A DNA stretch of 64,000 nucleotides from Bacillus sp. HSf4 (lineage in GTDB: Bacteria; Bacillota; Bacilli; Bacillales; Bacillaceae): NCBI RefSeq assembly GCF_029537375.1, contig NZ_CP120679.1:680001-744000 (forward strand). The letters are read 5' to 3'. Each line of letters starts with the position of its first letter. The stretch's first letter is position 1. Shown in pieces: positions 18,295 through 26,790 of this stretch. A model generated the notes under the pieces. The model did no database searches and had not been told where the DNA came from. It worked only from the letters and a program-made list of their open reading frames with translations. Both the position numbers and the translations under genes were made by a program.

Positions 18295-19758
18295 ATGAGA
18301 ATCAAAAGTCTTGTTAAACAAGCAACAGTTGTAACGCTTGGTACAGCAATTCTAGTAGGAGGGGGGGCTTCAATATCTTTTGCAAAACAAAAAGATTCAT
18401 TGGATCACAAAGAAACGTATGGGACTTCTCAAATCACTCGTTCAGACATGTACGACATCATCAAGCAGCATGATAATCCAAAATTTGAAGTTCCGCAATT
18501 CGATGCATCCACCATTAAAAACATTCCTTCAGCAAAAAAGTATGATGAGAATGGCAAGCTAATGGATATAGACGTATGGGACACTTGGCCGCTTCAAAAC
18601 GCTGATGGAACAGTGGCGGAATATAAAGGCTATCATATCGTTTTCGGTTTAGCAGGAGACCCTGACAATGGAAGCGACACTTTTATATACATGTTCTATA
18701 AAAAAGTTGGTGATCATTCACTTGATAGCTGGAAAAATGCCGGCAGAGTTTTTAAGGATAGTGATAAATACGCTGCAAACGATCCGTATTTAAAAGATCA
18801 AGCAGAGGAATGGTCAGGATCGGCAACTTTAACGTCTGACGGAGAAGTTCGCCTATTTTACACAAATCGCCACCCATGGGATGGGGAAAAACACTTCGGT
18901 AAACAAACGTTAACAACAGCTCAAGTGAATCTATCTCAACCAGATGCTGATACACTAAAAATTAAAGGTGTTGAAGATTTTAAATCCATCTTCGAAGGTG
19001 GAGACGGTAAAGTTTATCAAAATGTCGATCAAGCTTTCAGTGAAGGTAATTTCATGAATAACCATACATTAAGAGATCCTCATTATATTGAAGATAATGG
19101 TCATAAGTATCTTGTCTTTGAAGCAAATACGGGAACGGAATATGGTGATGAAGGTGAGGAATCACTATACAATAGAGCTTACTATGGCGGAAGCAATAAA
19201 TTTTTCCAAGCTGAAAAGAATAAGCTGTTGAAAAGCTCGAAAAAAGAGCTGGCTACTCTAGCGAATGGCGCAATAGGGATTATTGAAATCAATGATGATT
19301 ATACTCTGAAAAAAGTAATGAAACCATTGGTTGTTTCAAATACAGTAACAGATGAAATCGAGCGTCCGAACATCTTTAAAAAGGATGGCAAATGGTATTT
19401 ATTCACTAGCTCAAGAGGATCTAAAATGACAATTGACGGTATTGATGACGAAGACATTTACTTGTTAGGTTATGTGTCCGATTCCTTAACCGGACCATAC
19501 AAGCCGCTCAATAAAACCGGACTTGTATTACACCATGATCTTGATCCTTATGATATTACTTGGAATTACGCTCATTATGCGATCCCACAAGAGGATAGCG
19601 ACAATGTGGTTGTAACAAGCTACATGACAAACAGAGGTTACTTTGAGGATCATCACTCTACGTTTGCACCAAGCTTTTTACTGAATATTGAAGGACCAAA
19701 AACATCTGTTGTAAAAGATAGTATCCTTGAACAAGGACAAATCACAATTAACGAATAA
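18295..19758 (+). CDS. sacB: Levansucrase, GH68
   Basis: SacB cleaves sucrose outside the cell and polymerises the fructose into levan. The 487-aa precursor has a signal peptide ending near ISFA-K (residue 30). The catalytic triad is visible: nucleophile Asp96 in VWDTWPL, transition-state stabiliser Asp261 in LRDPHY, and acid/base Glu356 in DEIERPN. These correspond to D86, D247 and E342 of B. subtilis SacB. The ribosome site is GGGAGGAAG. It is followed by levB, a common pair in Bacillus. The codon use and base composition are more A+T-rich than the housekeeping block. Confidence 0.95.
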   Translation: MRIKSLVKQATVVTLGTAILVGGGASISFAKQKDSLDHKETYGTSQITRSDMYDIIKQHDNPKFEVPQFDASTIKNIPSAKKYDENGKLMDIDVWDTWPLQNADGTVAEYKGYHIVFGLAGDPDNGSDTFIYMFYKKVGDHSLDSWKNAGRVFKDSDKYAANDPYLKDQAEEWSGSATLTSDGEVRLFYTNRHPWDGEKHFGKQTLTTAQVNLSQPDADTLKIKGVEDFKSIFEGGDGKVYQNVDQAFSEGNFMNNHTLRDPHYIEDNGHKYLVFEANTGTEYGDEGEESLYNRAYYGGSNKFFQAEKNKLLKSSKKELATLANGAIGIIEINDDYTLKKVMKPLVVSNTVTDEIERPNIFKKDGKWYLFTSSRGSKMTIDGIDDEDIYLLGYVSDSLTGPYKPLNKTGLVLHHDLDPYDITWNYAHYAIPQEDSDNVVVTSYMTNRGYFEDHHSTFAPSFLLNIEGPKTSVVKDSILEQGQITINE

Positions 19759-19771
19759 TATTGTAAAACAA

Positions 19772-19805
19772 GAAAATGTCAATCATGATTGGCATTTTCT
19801 TTTTG
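19772..19805 (+). terminator. Terminator or attenuator between sacB and levB
   Basis: A 14-base near-perfect hairpin, GAAAATGTCAATCA with TGATTGGCATTTTC (one G-U pair), followed by T residues. levB has no obvious promoter of its own in the remaining 30 bases, so some readthrough is likely. Confidence 0.8.
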
Positions 19806-19836
19806 CTTTGACTTTTTTCGAGGGCGGTGAGTCTGA

Positions 19837-21441
19837 TTGGACAAACGAGTAAAAAATAAAAGGGGATATAAGCTGTTGGTTTTTTTTATTGCGGGCTTAC
19901 TGATCATAACTGCCATCGGATTCGTAGATCACCTTGTTTTTAAGTCTGGTGAACCGACAGTTGAACAACAAACAAATAAGTCTCAGGAATCGGCTCATAC
20001 ACATAAAAAGCCGTCATACCGGGCAAATTACCACTTCACTACACCTGACAAATGGAAAAATGATCCCCAGAGACCGATCTATTTGGATGGAAAATATCAT
20101 TACTATTACCTCTATAATGGTGATTATCCAAATGGAAATGGAACTGAATGGCGACATGCCACATCAGAGGATTTGGTGCACTGGAATGATGAAGGAATAG
20201 CTATTCCGAAATATACAAACGAAAATGGAGATCCATGGTCAGGATCAGTCGTGATTGATAAGGAAAATACAGCGGGGTTTGGAAAAGGCGCTCTCGTTGC
20301 GATTGTGACACAGCTCTCTAAGGATGGAGGAAAGCAGGAACAGTTTTTATGGTACAGTAATGACCACGGAAAAACATTTACCTCATATCGTGATGATCCG
20401 ATCATGTCAAATCCGGGAACAAAAGATTTTCGAGATCCGAAAATCATTTGGGATGATAGCAGCCATAAATGGATCATGGTCATGGCCGAAGGAACAAAAA
20501 TAGGCTTTTATGAATCTCAAAACTTAAAAGAATGGAATTATATGAGCAGTTTTGTTACGGAACATATCGGAATTGTAGAGTGTCCTGATCTTTATGTCAT
20601 GCGTGCCAATAACGGGATATTAAAATGGGTGCTTGGTGTTAGTGCAAATGGTAAATCGCGAGACAAGCCCAATACTTACGCTTACTGGACCGGAAACTTT
20701 GATGGAAAGGAGTTCTTTCCGGATCACCATGAACCTCAATGGTTAGACTATGGCTTTGACTGGTACGGCGGAGTAACGTTTGAGGATGGAAAAGAAAGCG
20801 ATAAATACAATAAACGTTATGCCTTTGCCTGGATGAATAATTGGGATTATGCCCATCAAACGCCAACAATGCGAGAAGGGTTTAACGGAATGGACTCGAT
20901 TGTTCGCCAAATTGAACTAAAGCATGACAAAGACAATAAATATCATCTAATCTCACAACCAATTAACGCTTTGAATAAATTAACAAAGACGACAGATACC
21001 TATGAACAAATTGAAGTAAATGGCTCAAAAACACTTCATGTAACCGGTGATGCATACCAGTTGGAGACGGATATCTCTTGGTCAGAACTGAAAAATGTAG
21101 GTTTAAGGCTCAGGGAATCAGCGGATCAAGAACGCCATGTTGATGTTGGCATTTTTGCAGAAGGACAATACTTTTATGTCAATCGGTCATCAACAATCCA
21201 CTCTGACAAAAGTAATCAATTCACGGAAAGCACAACACCGTTTGATGCTGGCAAACAGCAAGTTCACTTAAAGATTATTGTTGATAAAAGCAGTATTGAA
21301 GTCTTTGTCGATAATGGAAAGTTCACACATTCAAATTTAATATATCCAAAACCTGATGATCAAGGAATCACCTTTTTCTCCGAAGGCGGCACAGCGATCT
21401 TTAAAAATGTTACAATCAAACATTTTGGTTCGATTCATTGA
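19837..21441 (+). CDS. levB: Endolevanase, GH32 (LevB-like)
   Basis: GH32 enzyme of 534 aa that would cut levan internally to levan-oligosaccharides. An N-terminal hydrophobic helix (residues 12-31) without a cleavage motif suggests membrane anchoring. The five-blade propeller has the nucleophile Asp76 in WKNDPQRP, Asp200 in FRDPK and acid/base Glu248 in VECPDL, followed by a beta-sandwich C-domain. Translation appears to start at TTG 19837 behind GGTGAG. With sacB it allows sucrose storage as levan and later recovery. The assignment as endo-acting rests on similarity to B. subtilis LevB (YveB). Confidence 0.88.
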   Translation: MDKRVKNKRGYKLLVFFIAGLLIITAIGFVDHLVFKSGEPTVEQQTNKSQESAHTHKKPSYRANYHFTTPDKWKNDPQRPIYLDGKYHYYYLYNGDYPNGNGTEWRHATSEDLVHWNDEGIAIPKYTNENGDPWSGSVVIDKENTAGFGKGALVAIVTQLSKDGGKQEQFLWYSNDHGKTFTSYRDDPIMSNPGTKDFRDPKIIWDDSSHKWIMVMAEGTKIGFYESQNLKEWNYMSSFVTEHIGIVECPDLYVMRANNGILKWVLGVSANGKSRDKPNTYAYWTGNFDGKEFFPDHHEPQWLDYGFDWYGGVTFEDGKESDKYNKRYAFAWMNNWDYAHQTPTMREGFNGMDSIVRQIELKHDKDNKYHLISQPINALNKLTKTTDTYEQIEVNGSKTLHVTGDAYQLETDISWSELKNVGLRLRESADQERHVDVGIFAEGQYFYVNRSSTIHSDKSNQFTESTTPFDAGKQQVHLKIIVDKSSIEVFVDNGKFTHSNLIYPKPDDQGITFFSEGGTAIFKNVTIKHFGSIH

Positions 21442-21487
21442 TACTTTGAATTTCCATGGCGGCATGGTGTAGTCTAAACCACTTGTT

Positions 21488-21527
21488 GACAAAATCCTAA
21501 AACACTTTAAAGCTTTAGGATTTTGTC
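21488..21527 (+). terminator. Inverted repeat behind levB, probable terminator
   Basis: GACAAAATCCTAAA (21488-21501) pairs perfectly with TTTAGGATTTTGTC (21514-21527). There is no T tract directly after it, so it may instead stabilise the 3' end. Confidence 0.55.
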
Positions 21528-21657
21528 ATTCCAACCGGTATGGATTCGGGCTGACGATCTATAGGGAAGTATGGTTGTTATGCTTTACTCCTCAGATGTT
21601 GAACCATTTACAATGCCTCGTCACAAACACGGAGCAGGAGCCTCACAGAAATTGATT

Positions 21658-21686
21658 TTGACTATTACTGCAAACAGACGTATAAT
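21658..21686 (+). promoter_or_regulatory. SigA promoter of the erm leader
   Basis: TTGACT (21658-21663), a 17-base spacer and a perfect TATAAT (21681-21686). It lies 39 bases upstream of the leader peptide start. Confidence 0.85.
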
Positions 21687-21725
21687 GCTCATGTATTTTA
21701 CACTTTTATGAAGGATTATTAAAAA

Positions 21726-21770
21726 ATGACACATTCGATGAGACTTCGATTCCCAGCTTTGAACCAGTAA
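21726..21770 (+). CDS. ErmD/ErmK-type leader peptide
   Basis: A 14-codon frame reads MTHSMRLRFPALNQ and stops at TAA 21768. It differs at one residue from the ErmD leader as I remember it (T to A at position 11). The MRLR stretch is the known macrolide-dependent ribosome-arrest motif of that leader. GAAGGA lies 10 bases before the ATG. In the intact system, stalling here by erythromycin lets RNA polymerase read through downstream attenuators into the methylase gene. Confidence 0.88.
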   Translation: MTHSMRLRFPALNQ

Positions 21771-21873
21771 TTCAATACGTTCAAAGGCTCTGTTTGTGAA
21801 TAGCAGAGTAAACGGGATCAGTCTGTCCTTTTTTACTAATCTTCATTTTTTATGAAATATATGTGATTAATGT

Positions 21874-21906
21874 AGAAAGGCGGATCGTTCTGCCTTTCTT
21901 TTTTTA
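21874..21906 (+). terminator. First attenuator of the erm leader
   Basis: AGAAAGGC (21874-21881) pairs with GCCTTTCT (21892-21899) and runs into a T tract. It lies between the leader peptide and the methylase remnant, as in the transcription-attenuated ermK locus. Confidence 0.75.
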
Positions 21907-21997
21907 TACAATTATCCCCTCTTTTGATTAGAAAAAAAGGAAGGTTTATTTGGTTTTCCCTCATTTATAAGGATGGGTTCTCTTCCCTTGTACTCTG

Positions 21998-22027
21998 AAT
22001 CGCAGGCAGACAGCCTGTGATTTTTTA
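21998..22027 (+). terminator. Second attenuator of the erm leader
   Basis: AATCGCAGGC (21998-22007) pairs with GCCTGTGATT (22013-22022) around AGACA, followed by six T residues. It ends about 20 bases before the methylase start. Confidence 0.78.
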
Positions 22028-22047
22028 TTTTGAAAGGAAGGGAAGTT

Positions 22048-22505
22048 ATGGTGAAAAAAATTCATAAGTTAGCGGAAAAAAACGAAGCTGTGGAGAATTT
22101 CTTAATTTTTCCTGACGGCATTTGATAAACGATAAAAAACTGCTTCATGAATGATAGAGCGGGCAAATGTAAGCATAAAAGGTACGGTTTTAGAGCTTGG
22201 AGCCGGAACAGGGGCTTTGACAACCATTTTAAATGAGAGAGCCGGCAAGGTTTTGGCAGTGGAATATGAACCAAAAGTTTATCGGCATTCTGAAGCGAAA
22301 AACCGCACAACATTCAAATGCGAAAATTATTCACCAAGACATTATGAACATCCATTTGCCGAATTGTCTCGAATATTCCATATCCCATCACAACACCGAT
22401 CATGATAATGCTTTATCGGCAAAATCCGGAGAGCCATGCCCCCCGGCAGATTGGCCGCTGTTAACGGAAAATATGTTTGCTGCCCCGCCAGTGTTGCGGT
22501 GTTAA
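22048..22505 (+). pseudogene. erm: Degraded erm(D/K)-type 23S rRNA adenine methylase
   Basis: The start ATG has a good GGAAGGGAAG site, but the homologous reading frame is broken several times. Recognisable pieces in order are: INDKKLLHE near 22127, [21 protein letters not shown] (SAM-binding motif I), [26 protein letters not shown] in another frame at about 22292-22345, and PITTPI (motif IV context, NIPY) near 22385 in a third. The remaining two thirds of a 287-aa Erm protein are absent. The product would have dimethylated A2058; this copy cannot. Confidence 0.85.
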
Positions 22506-23140
22506 ACGATTTTCACACCGCTCAGCATTTTTCTCCACAGCCGATCATTGGATTCCCAAATTTCCTTATCAGGAAGTTGAACCGCGCACACCCTTTCTAA
22601 TGACCAATTCTGCTCCACGATCCCTTTAACATCAGCATGATTGATCAGAAGAACGCGAAATTCATTTTGAACCAAATCTGATAATACGGATTGAAGCTCC
22701 TGAGCTTCTTTGTAAGTACCTTTCGTTCTGATAAAGAGGATGCGGTCAGCGGTCGCCATTTTGTCTAAAAACCGGTTAATTCTTCTGTTGAATTTCTCCA
22801 TGACTTCGCGGTATGTGACCAGATGTTCCAGTGTGTTTTGATCTGCCTTGAAATCATGGGCGGAATCGACATGGTAATAATCGTCTGTTAGTGAGATGTA
22901 ACGGTCCTTTGTATAGACACCGGTCGAATAACCCGTCACCCTAAGATTTTCAGGTGCCATAAAATGAGAAAAACGATTTTTTAACAGAAAGTTAAGGTCT
23001 GTAAGGGAAGAAGTTCCGACCCAGTCTAATGGGCCAGCATAAGGACGCAAATTGTTTTTGCGAAGCTGAAGGGCTGTTAAACAAAGATGGCCCAAACCGA
23101 AAACAGCATTATATTCTCCTTTGATTCCATTCAAATTCAT
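22502..23140 (-). CDS. DUF1796 family putative papain-like cysteine peptidase
   Basis: 212-aa protein of the DUF1796 family, recognised by the N-terminal VFGLGHLC and [11 protein letters not shown] segments and a later YVxTKDRYxSL-like region with HVDSAHDF. The family carries a predicted papain-like Cys-His fold; no substrate is known. I start at the ATG at 23140, which has AAGGAG 9 bases upstream; an ATG 36 bases earlier lacks a proper site. It stands alone and convergent with the erm remnant, whose wreckage touches its 3' end. Confidence 0.7.
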   Translation of the reverse strand: MNLNGIKGEYNAVFGLGHLCLTALQLRKNNLRPYAGPLDWVGTSSLTDLNFLLKNRFSHFMAPENLRVTGYSTGVYTKDRYISLTDDYYHVDSAHDFKADQNTLEHLVTYREVMEKFNRRINRFLDKMATADRILFIRTKGTYKEAQELQSVLSDLVQNEFRVLLINHADVKGIVEQNWSLERVCAVQLPDKEIWESNDRLWRKMLSGVKIV

Positions 23141-23341
23141 ACTCAAGAACTCCTTTTTAAAAAATGCTTCCAGCATCCTTTTTTAGTATTCTATGTTTTT
23201 TAAGAGAATTAAGTAACAACAGTTGTCCAGTTTATTTCCCGAGTGAGGAGAAATTTTAGAAACACATTGCTTGAAGTCAGAGGAGTTTCTGAATGGAACA
23301 GAGGCAGGACTTTCTTGAAAACCGGGACAAAAAAAGGACCT

Positions 23342-23860
23342 TCACAGTTCGGAAGGCCCTTCATCTTGCAATAATTTTTCCATCGCCATCACATCAACAA
23401 ACCGCCCATCTAACCTCCCTTGATTTTTGAAAATGCCGACCTGCCTGTAGCCCATTTTCGCATATAAATGTTGCCCGAGTTTATTAAATGGAAACGTAAA
23501 CAAGACGATTTTATAAAAGCTGTTTTCTTTAGCCGTCTTTTCAAGAGCTTGGAGAAGAAGGCGTCCCACTCCTTTGCCGCGGCAGGAGCGGTCGACATAG
23601 ATGGACAGGTCGGCAACCCCTTGATAAGCACAGCGGTGCGAGTAAGGGTTTAAAGCCGCCCAGCCGGCAATTTTTCCTTCTGTTTCGGCGACAAGGACGG
23701 AATACCGCCCTTGATGTTCCTGAAACCAAGATTCCATATCGTCTATATTTTTTGAATCTTCCTCAAGCGTGGCCATCCGGTCTTCGATCCCTTGATTATA
23801 AACGGCCAGAATACATGGTAAGTCACGCCAAACAGCTTTTCGAACGTTTAGATGGTGCAT
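23342..23860 (-). CDS. GNAT acetyltransferase, ArsN1/phosphinothricin-acetyltransferase type
   Basis: 172-aa acetyltransferase. The N-terminal IYNQGIEDR-type motif (here VYNQGIEDRMATLEE) and the acetyl-CoA loop VDRSCRGKGVGRLLLQ are those of the PAT/ArsN1 group, which acetylate phosphinothricin- or arsinothricin-like amino acids. The start is uncertain: ATG 23860 has GGGGGAT just upstream, and TTG 23875 is also open. It follows a tiny Cys-rich gene, a permease gene and a MarR gene on the same strand, which supports a metalloid or organoarsenical role (inference). Confidence 0.7.
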   Translation of the reverse strand: MHHLNVRKAVWRDLPCILAVYNQGIEDRMATLEEDSKNIDDMESWFQEHQGRYSVLVAETEGKIAGWAALNPYSHRCAYQGVADLSIYVDRSCRGKGVGRLLLQALEKTAKENSFYKIVLFTFPFNKLGQHLYAKMGYRQVGIFKNQGRLDGRFVDVMAMEKLLQDEGPSEL

Positions 23861-23881
23861 AGACATCCCCCGCAAACTTTC

Positions 23882-24007
23882 TTATTTTTGCGTGCAGCAT
23901 GTTTCATTGGTTTCTTTCACTTCTTCGAAAGTAATATGACAGCAGTCTTGTTTATCCGCTTTGGTATCGGAATTGTCTTTTCCAAATATTTTATCGAATA
24001 GTCCCAT
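23882..24007 (-). CDS. 41-aa cysteine-rich protein
   Basis: Short frame with the strongest ribosome site of the neighbourhood (AAAGGAGGTG, 6-base spacer). The product begins MGLFDKIFGKD and has two Cys-Cys pairs, QDCCHI and ETCCTQK, 18 residues apart, with no signal peptide. It lies 20 bases after the permease frame and 21 bases before the acetyltransferase. Paired vicinal cysteines suggest soft-metal or metalloid binding. I do not know a family for it. Confidence 0.7.
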   Translation of the reverse strand: MGLFDKIFGKDNSDTKADKQDCCHITFEEVKETNETCCTQK

Positions 24008-24027
24008 CCTTTTCACCTCCTTTTAAG

Positions 24028-24888
24028 TTACATCATATAGAATAGGAATCCTGAAATCGTGGACATCGAAATCACGGATATGACGAACGCTATGACCAGC
24101 CGTTTCTTGAAGATGCTGTTTAACAATGTCAATTCTGGCAAGCTCGCTCCTGCCGAACTAATCATCAATGCCATTACAGGAGCGATGGCCATTCCTTTCA
24201 AAACGAAGATGTGTGAAAGAGGAATCATCGCAGAAAGCCGGATATACAACGGTATGCCGATGATGGCGGCAATCGGGACCAGCCACCATTGATTCCCGCC
24301 AAAAACAGATGAAATCCAAACCGTCGGGACAAGTCCATGAATCATAGAGCCGATGGCTGCGCCAATGATTAAGAAAGGATAGACGGATTTCATAAGGACA
24401 AGTGTTTCTTGCAAGGCGGCTTTCAAGCTGAATGTTGTTTGTTTCTCCTTGTAGCCGCTCACCACCACGGTTTTTACAGATTTTGCAAATCCCATTTTTT
24501 CGAGGGTTAAGCCAATGACCATGGATAAAACGGATGTCATGACTGTGTAGGCTAAGGCGACTTTCATACCTAATAAAGCGGCCATCAACGTGATGATGGT
24601 CGGGTCTAAAACTGGAGAGGCAAACAAAAACACCATCACGATGCCGAAGCGGATCTGTTTATGCAGCAGGTTGACGACTACAGGAATGGTGGAGCATGAA
24701 CAAAAAGGCGTAACAAATGCAATGACGAGTGCCATCACTGAACCGGCAAGAACATTTTTCCCTTTCAAGTATTGATTCAATTTGTCATACGGGATGACCC
24801 CTTAAATGAGGTGAATCAGAAAGGAAATGGCAACAAATAAAATCGTTAATTCTAACGAAATAGATAGAAAGCTTTGAATGATATCCAT
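24028..24888 (-). pseudogene. YraQ/ArsP-like permease with in-frame stop
   Basis: From ATG 24888 (AAGGAG 9 bases upstream) the frame encodes a polytopic permease of 286 codons, like the DUF318/ArsP_1 permeases. TAA at 24802-24804 interrupts it at codon 29, where CAA would restore HLIQGVIPYD. After the stop the frame is intact for 250 codons, including the signature TPFCSCSTIPVV and about eight membrane helices. Either the gene is recently inactivated, or a shorter protein is made from an internal start such as TTG 24780, which lacks a good ribosome site. Family members export trivalent organoarsenicals or are uncharacterised. Confidence 0.75.
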
Positions 24889-24905
24889 GACATGTCTCCT
24901 TTTAT

Positions 24906-24918
24906 TTGCAATTTGCAA
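24906..24918 (-). promoter_or_regulatory. Candidate MarR operator upstream of the permease
   Basis: Perfect palindrome TTGCA-ATT-TGCAA ending 18 bases before the permease start and abutting its ribosome site. The same TTGCA-N3-TGCAA occurs at the marR promoter (25485-25497). Confidence 0.65.
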
Positions 24919-24998
24919 GTTTTCGATATTAAAGAAAGGGAAAAGTGCTTCTTCTTTTCCCGCTCAGGTTCATAAGCGTGCATTGCTGATAAAAGGGG

Positions 24999-25448
24999 TT
25001 ACTCCAAAGGTGATGCACAGCATTTGTTTGATTTCGCCATGGCTTCATTTAAAAGCTTAATCGAACGAATGACCGTTTCTCTTTCAAATTCGTTCATATG
25101 TGAAAAGACTTCATCTAAAAAAGCATTCATTTGTTGATCAATGCTTGCAGCCACATCTTTTCCCTCCGGCGTCAAAGAAAGAATCTGGATTCTCCGATCG
25201 TCCGGGTCCGGTGTTTTCTTGACCAGATTCATTTTCACCAATGATTGCACCTGGCGGCTAAACGTTGTAATGTCGGTACCGAGCGTTTCTGCTATCTGCT
25301 GTATGGACGGTTTATGCTGACGGTCAATTTCATAAACGATATGGCTTTGAATGAGGGAAATATCATAACCGCCTGTACTGCAGCAATTCTTGTTTAAAAA
25401 ACCAAAACGTCTTGTCATCACTTGGAATAATTCACGAAGATTTTCCAT
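24999..25448 (-). CDS. MarR family regulator with cysteine pairs
   Basis: 149-aa winged-helix regulator (SIQQIAETLGTDITTFSRQVQSL recognition region, then the wing DPDDRRIQILSLT). Unusually it carries Cys-Cys near residues 22-23 (NKNCCST) and again at the C-terminus (NKCCASP). These could form an inter-subunit thiol site for metalloids or oxidants. GAGGTGA precedes the ATG. It is the first gene of a same-strand series with permease, Cys-rich peptide and acetyltransferase, and operators lie before it and before the permease. Confidence 0.82.
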   Translation of the reverse strand: MENLRELFQVMTRRFGFLNKNCCSTGGYDISLIQSHIVYEIDRQHKPSIQQIAETLGTDITTFSRQVQSLVKMNLVKKTPDPDDRRIQILSLTPEGKDVAASIDQQMNAFLDEVFSHMNEFERETVIRSIKLLNEAMAKSNKCCASPLE

Positions 25449-25484
25449 TGTTCCTTCACCTCTTCTTAGTTATAACTCATTTAT

Positions 25485-25513
25485 TTGCAAAATGCAATTA
25501 ATTTTAGGGAACA
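25485..25513 (-). promoter_or_regulatory. marR promoter region with operator
   Basis: The palindrome TTGCA-AAA-TGCAA at 25485-25497 overlaps a minus-strand -35 TTGCAT, which is 17 bases from a -10 TATAAC read from 25469-25474. Binding there would block polymerase, consistent with autorepression. Confidence 0.6.
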
Positions 25514-26006
25514 AATGTTGATTTGTGCCTGGATTCTGAACGAACGCATGAACTAAGGCTGGATCACATACCGATTTTATGACAGTCAGGCGATTTTTGC
25601 TAAATCGTGGTGCCTTTTTGAGGTCTAACCTTCAGGTAAAGCTTGAAACTGGTTCTGATTGACCAGTTTCCCGATCCGATTCGGCTGTCGATGTTGATGT
25701 CTGATCGTGTCGACTTACCGAATCGTTATTTATCGATGATTCATTCATTTATTCGCCTGAAAATAGTAAGGCCTGCCCTTGCAGGACTCGTAAAAAGAAC
25801 GACTGAATCCCTTTTTTGTGTTTGATTTACTCTTTTTAGCAAAAGTTCAAATGGCTGATATACAAACGAAAGAAACGCCCCTATAGTTAAATATGAGGTC
25901 CTCAAGATGACGCAAAAAGAATGAAAACACCATCTGCAGATGATGTAAAAGGAACGGAATTTGTTTTACTTTCATTCAAATACCAAACTTCAGGAGGGTG
26001 AAAGGA
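25514..26006. other. Gap upstream of pelC
   Basis: No gene supported. A 60-codon open frame at 25643 has no ribosome site and no family resemblance. A weak hairpin (GGCCTGCCCTTGCAGG) lies near 25772. The 3' part must carry the pelC promoter, but I see no confident -35/-10 pair. Confidence 0.5.
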
Positions 26007-26672
26007 ATGAAGAAATTAGCAGGTGTCGTGTTACTGGCAGGGATGATTGCCGGGGGGCTTGGACAAGCTTTGCCTGCAAAAGCTTCCGCGGCTGAGGTTG
26101 TCCATCAAACGATCGTTGTCAAAAAAGGCCAGACTTATGATGGGAAAGGCAAGCATTTTAAGGCTGGCTCTGAAATAGGTGACGGCAGTCAGAGGGAAGA
26201 CCAAAAACCGCTCTTCAAGGTGGAAGATGGTGCAACGCTTAAAAATGTCGTGCTGGATGCACCGGCTGCGGACGGCGTACACACTTACGGAAACGTTTCG
26301 ATTCAAAATGTCGTTTGGACCGATATCGGTGAGGATGCGCTGACCGTGAAAAAACAAGGAAACGTGACGATTGACGGCGGCTCAGCACGCAACGGTTCAG
26401 ATAAAGTTTTTCAAATCAATCAACCGAGTACATTTACGGTGAAAAATTTCACCAGCGATAACGCCGGAAAATTCATTCGTCAAAATGGCGGCACGACCTT
26501 TAATGTCAAAGTGTTTATTGACAACTGCACCATAACAAATATGAAAGAAGCCATTTTCAGAACCGACAGCAATACAAGCTCCGTCGTCATGACGAATACA
26601 AGATATTCACATGTCGGCAAGAAATGGTACGGTGTCAAACACATTACAGAAAAAAACAACAAAGAATTTTAA
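26007..26672 (+). CDS. pelC: Pectate lyase, PL3 (PelC-like)
   Basis: Secreted lyase that cleaves polygalacturonate by calcium-dependent beta-elimination. The 221-aa precursor has the length of B. subtilis PelC. It has a signal peptide ending near ASAA, and the parallel beta-helix pattern of the family (GDGSQREDQKPLF, DGVHTYGNVSIQNVVW, DIGEDALTVK, NMKEAIFRTDS). The ATG at 26007 lies 9 bases after AGGAGG; the GTG at 25998 abuts that site. It is monocistronic with a strong terminator. Confidence 0.9.
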   Translation: MKKLAGVVLLAGMIAGGLGQALPAKASAAEVVHQTIVVKKGQTYDGKGKHFKAGSEIGDGSQREDQKPLFKVEDGATLKNVVLDAPAADGVHTYGNVSIQNVVWTDIGEDALTVKKQGNVTIDGGSARNGSDKVFQINQPSTFTVKNFTSDNAGKFIRQNGGTTFNVKVFIDNCTITNMKEAIFRTDSNTSSVVMTNTRYSHVGKKWYGVKHITEKNNKEF

Positions 26673-26677
26673 AGGAT

Positions 26678-26705
26678 GACCCCCGCAACAGCGGGGGTTG
26701 TTTGT
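26678..26705 (+). terminator. Terminator of pelC
   Basis: ACCCCCGC (26679-26686) pairs with GCGGGGGT (26691-26698) around AACA, followed by a T-rich run. Confidence 0.9.
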
Positions 26706-26790
26706 TCACACAATATCCAAAAAAACGGTTCCTTCCATATGTTAGTATAAAGCTTGTGTAATATATTCCAATGTATGGGGATGATCAAAT

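Noticed and set aside
25643..25825. 60-codon plus-strand frame before pelC
   Set aside because: No ribosome site, no recognisable motif, and ordinary intergenic composition around it.
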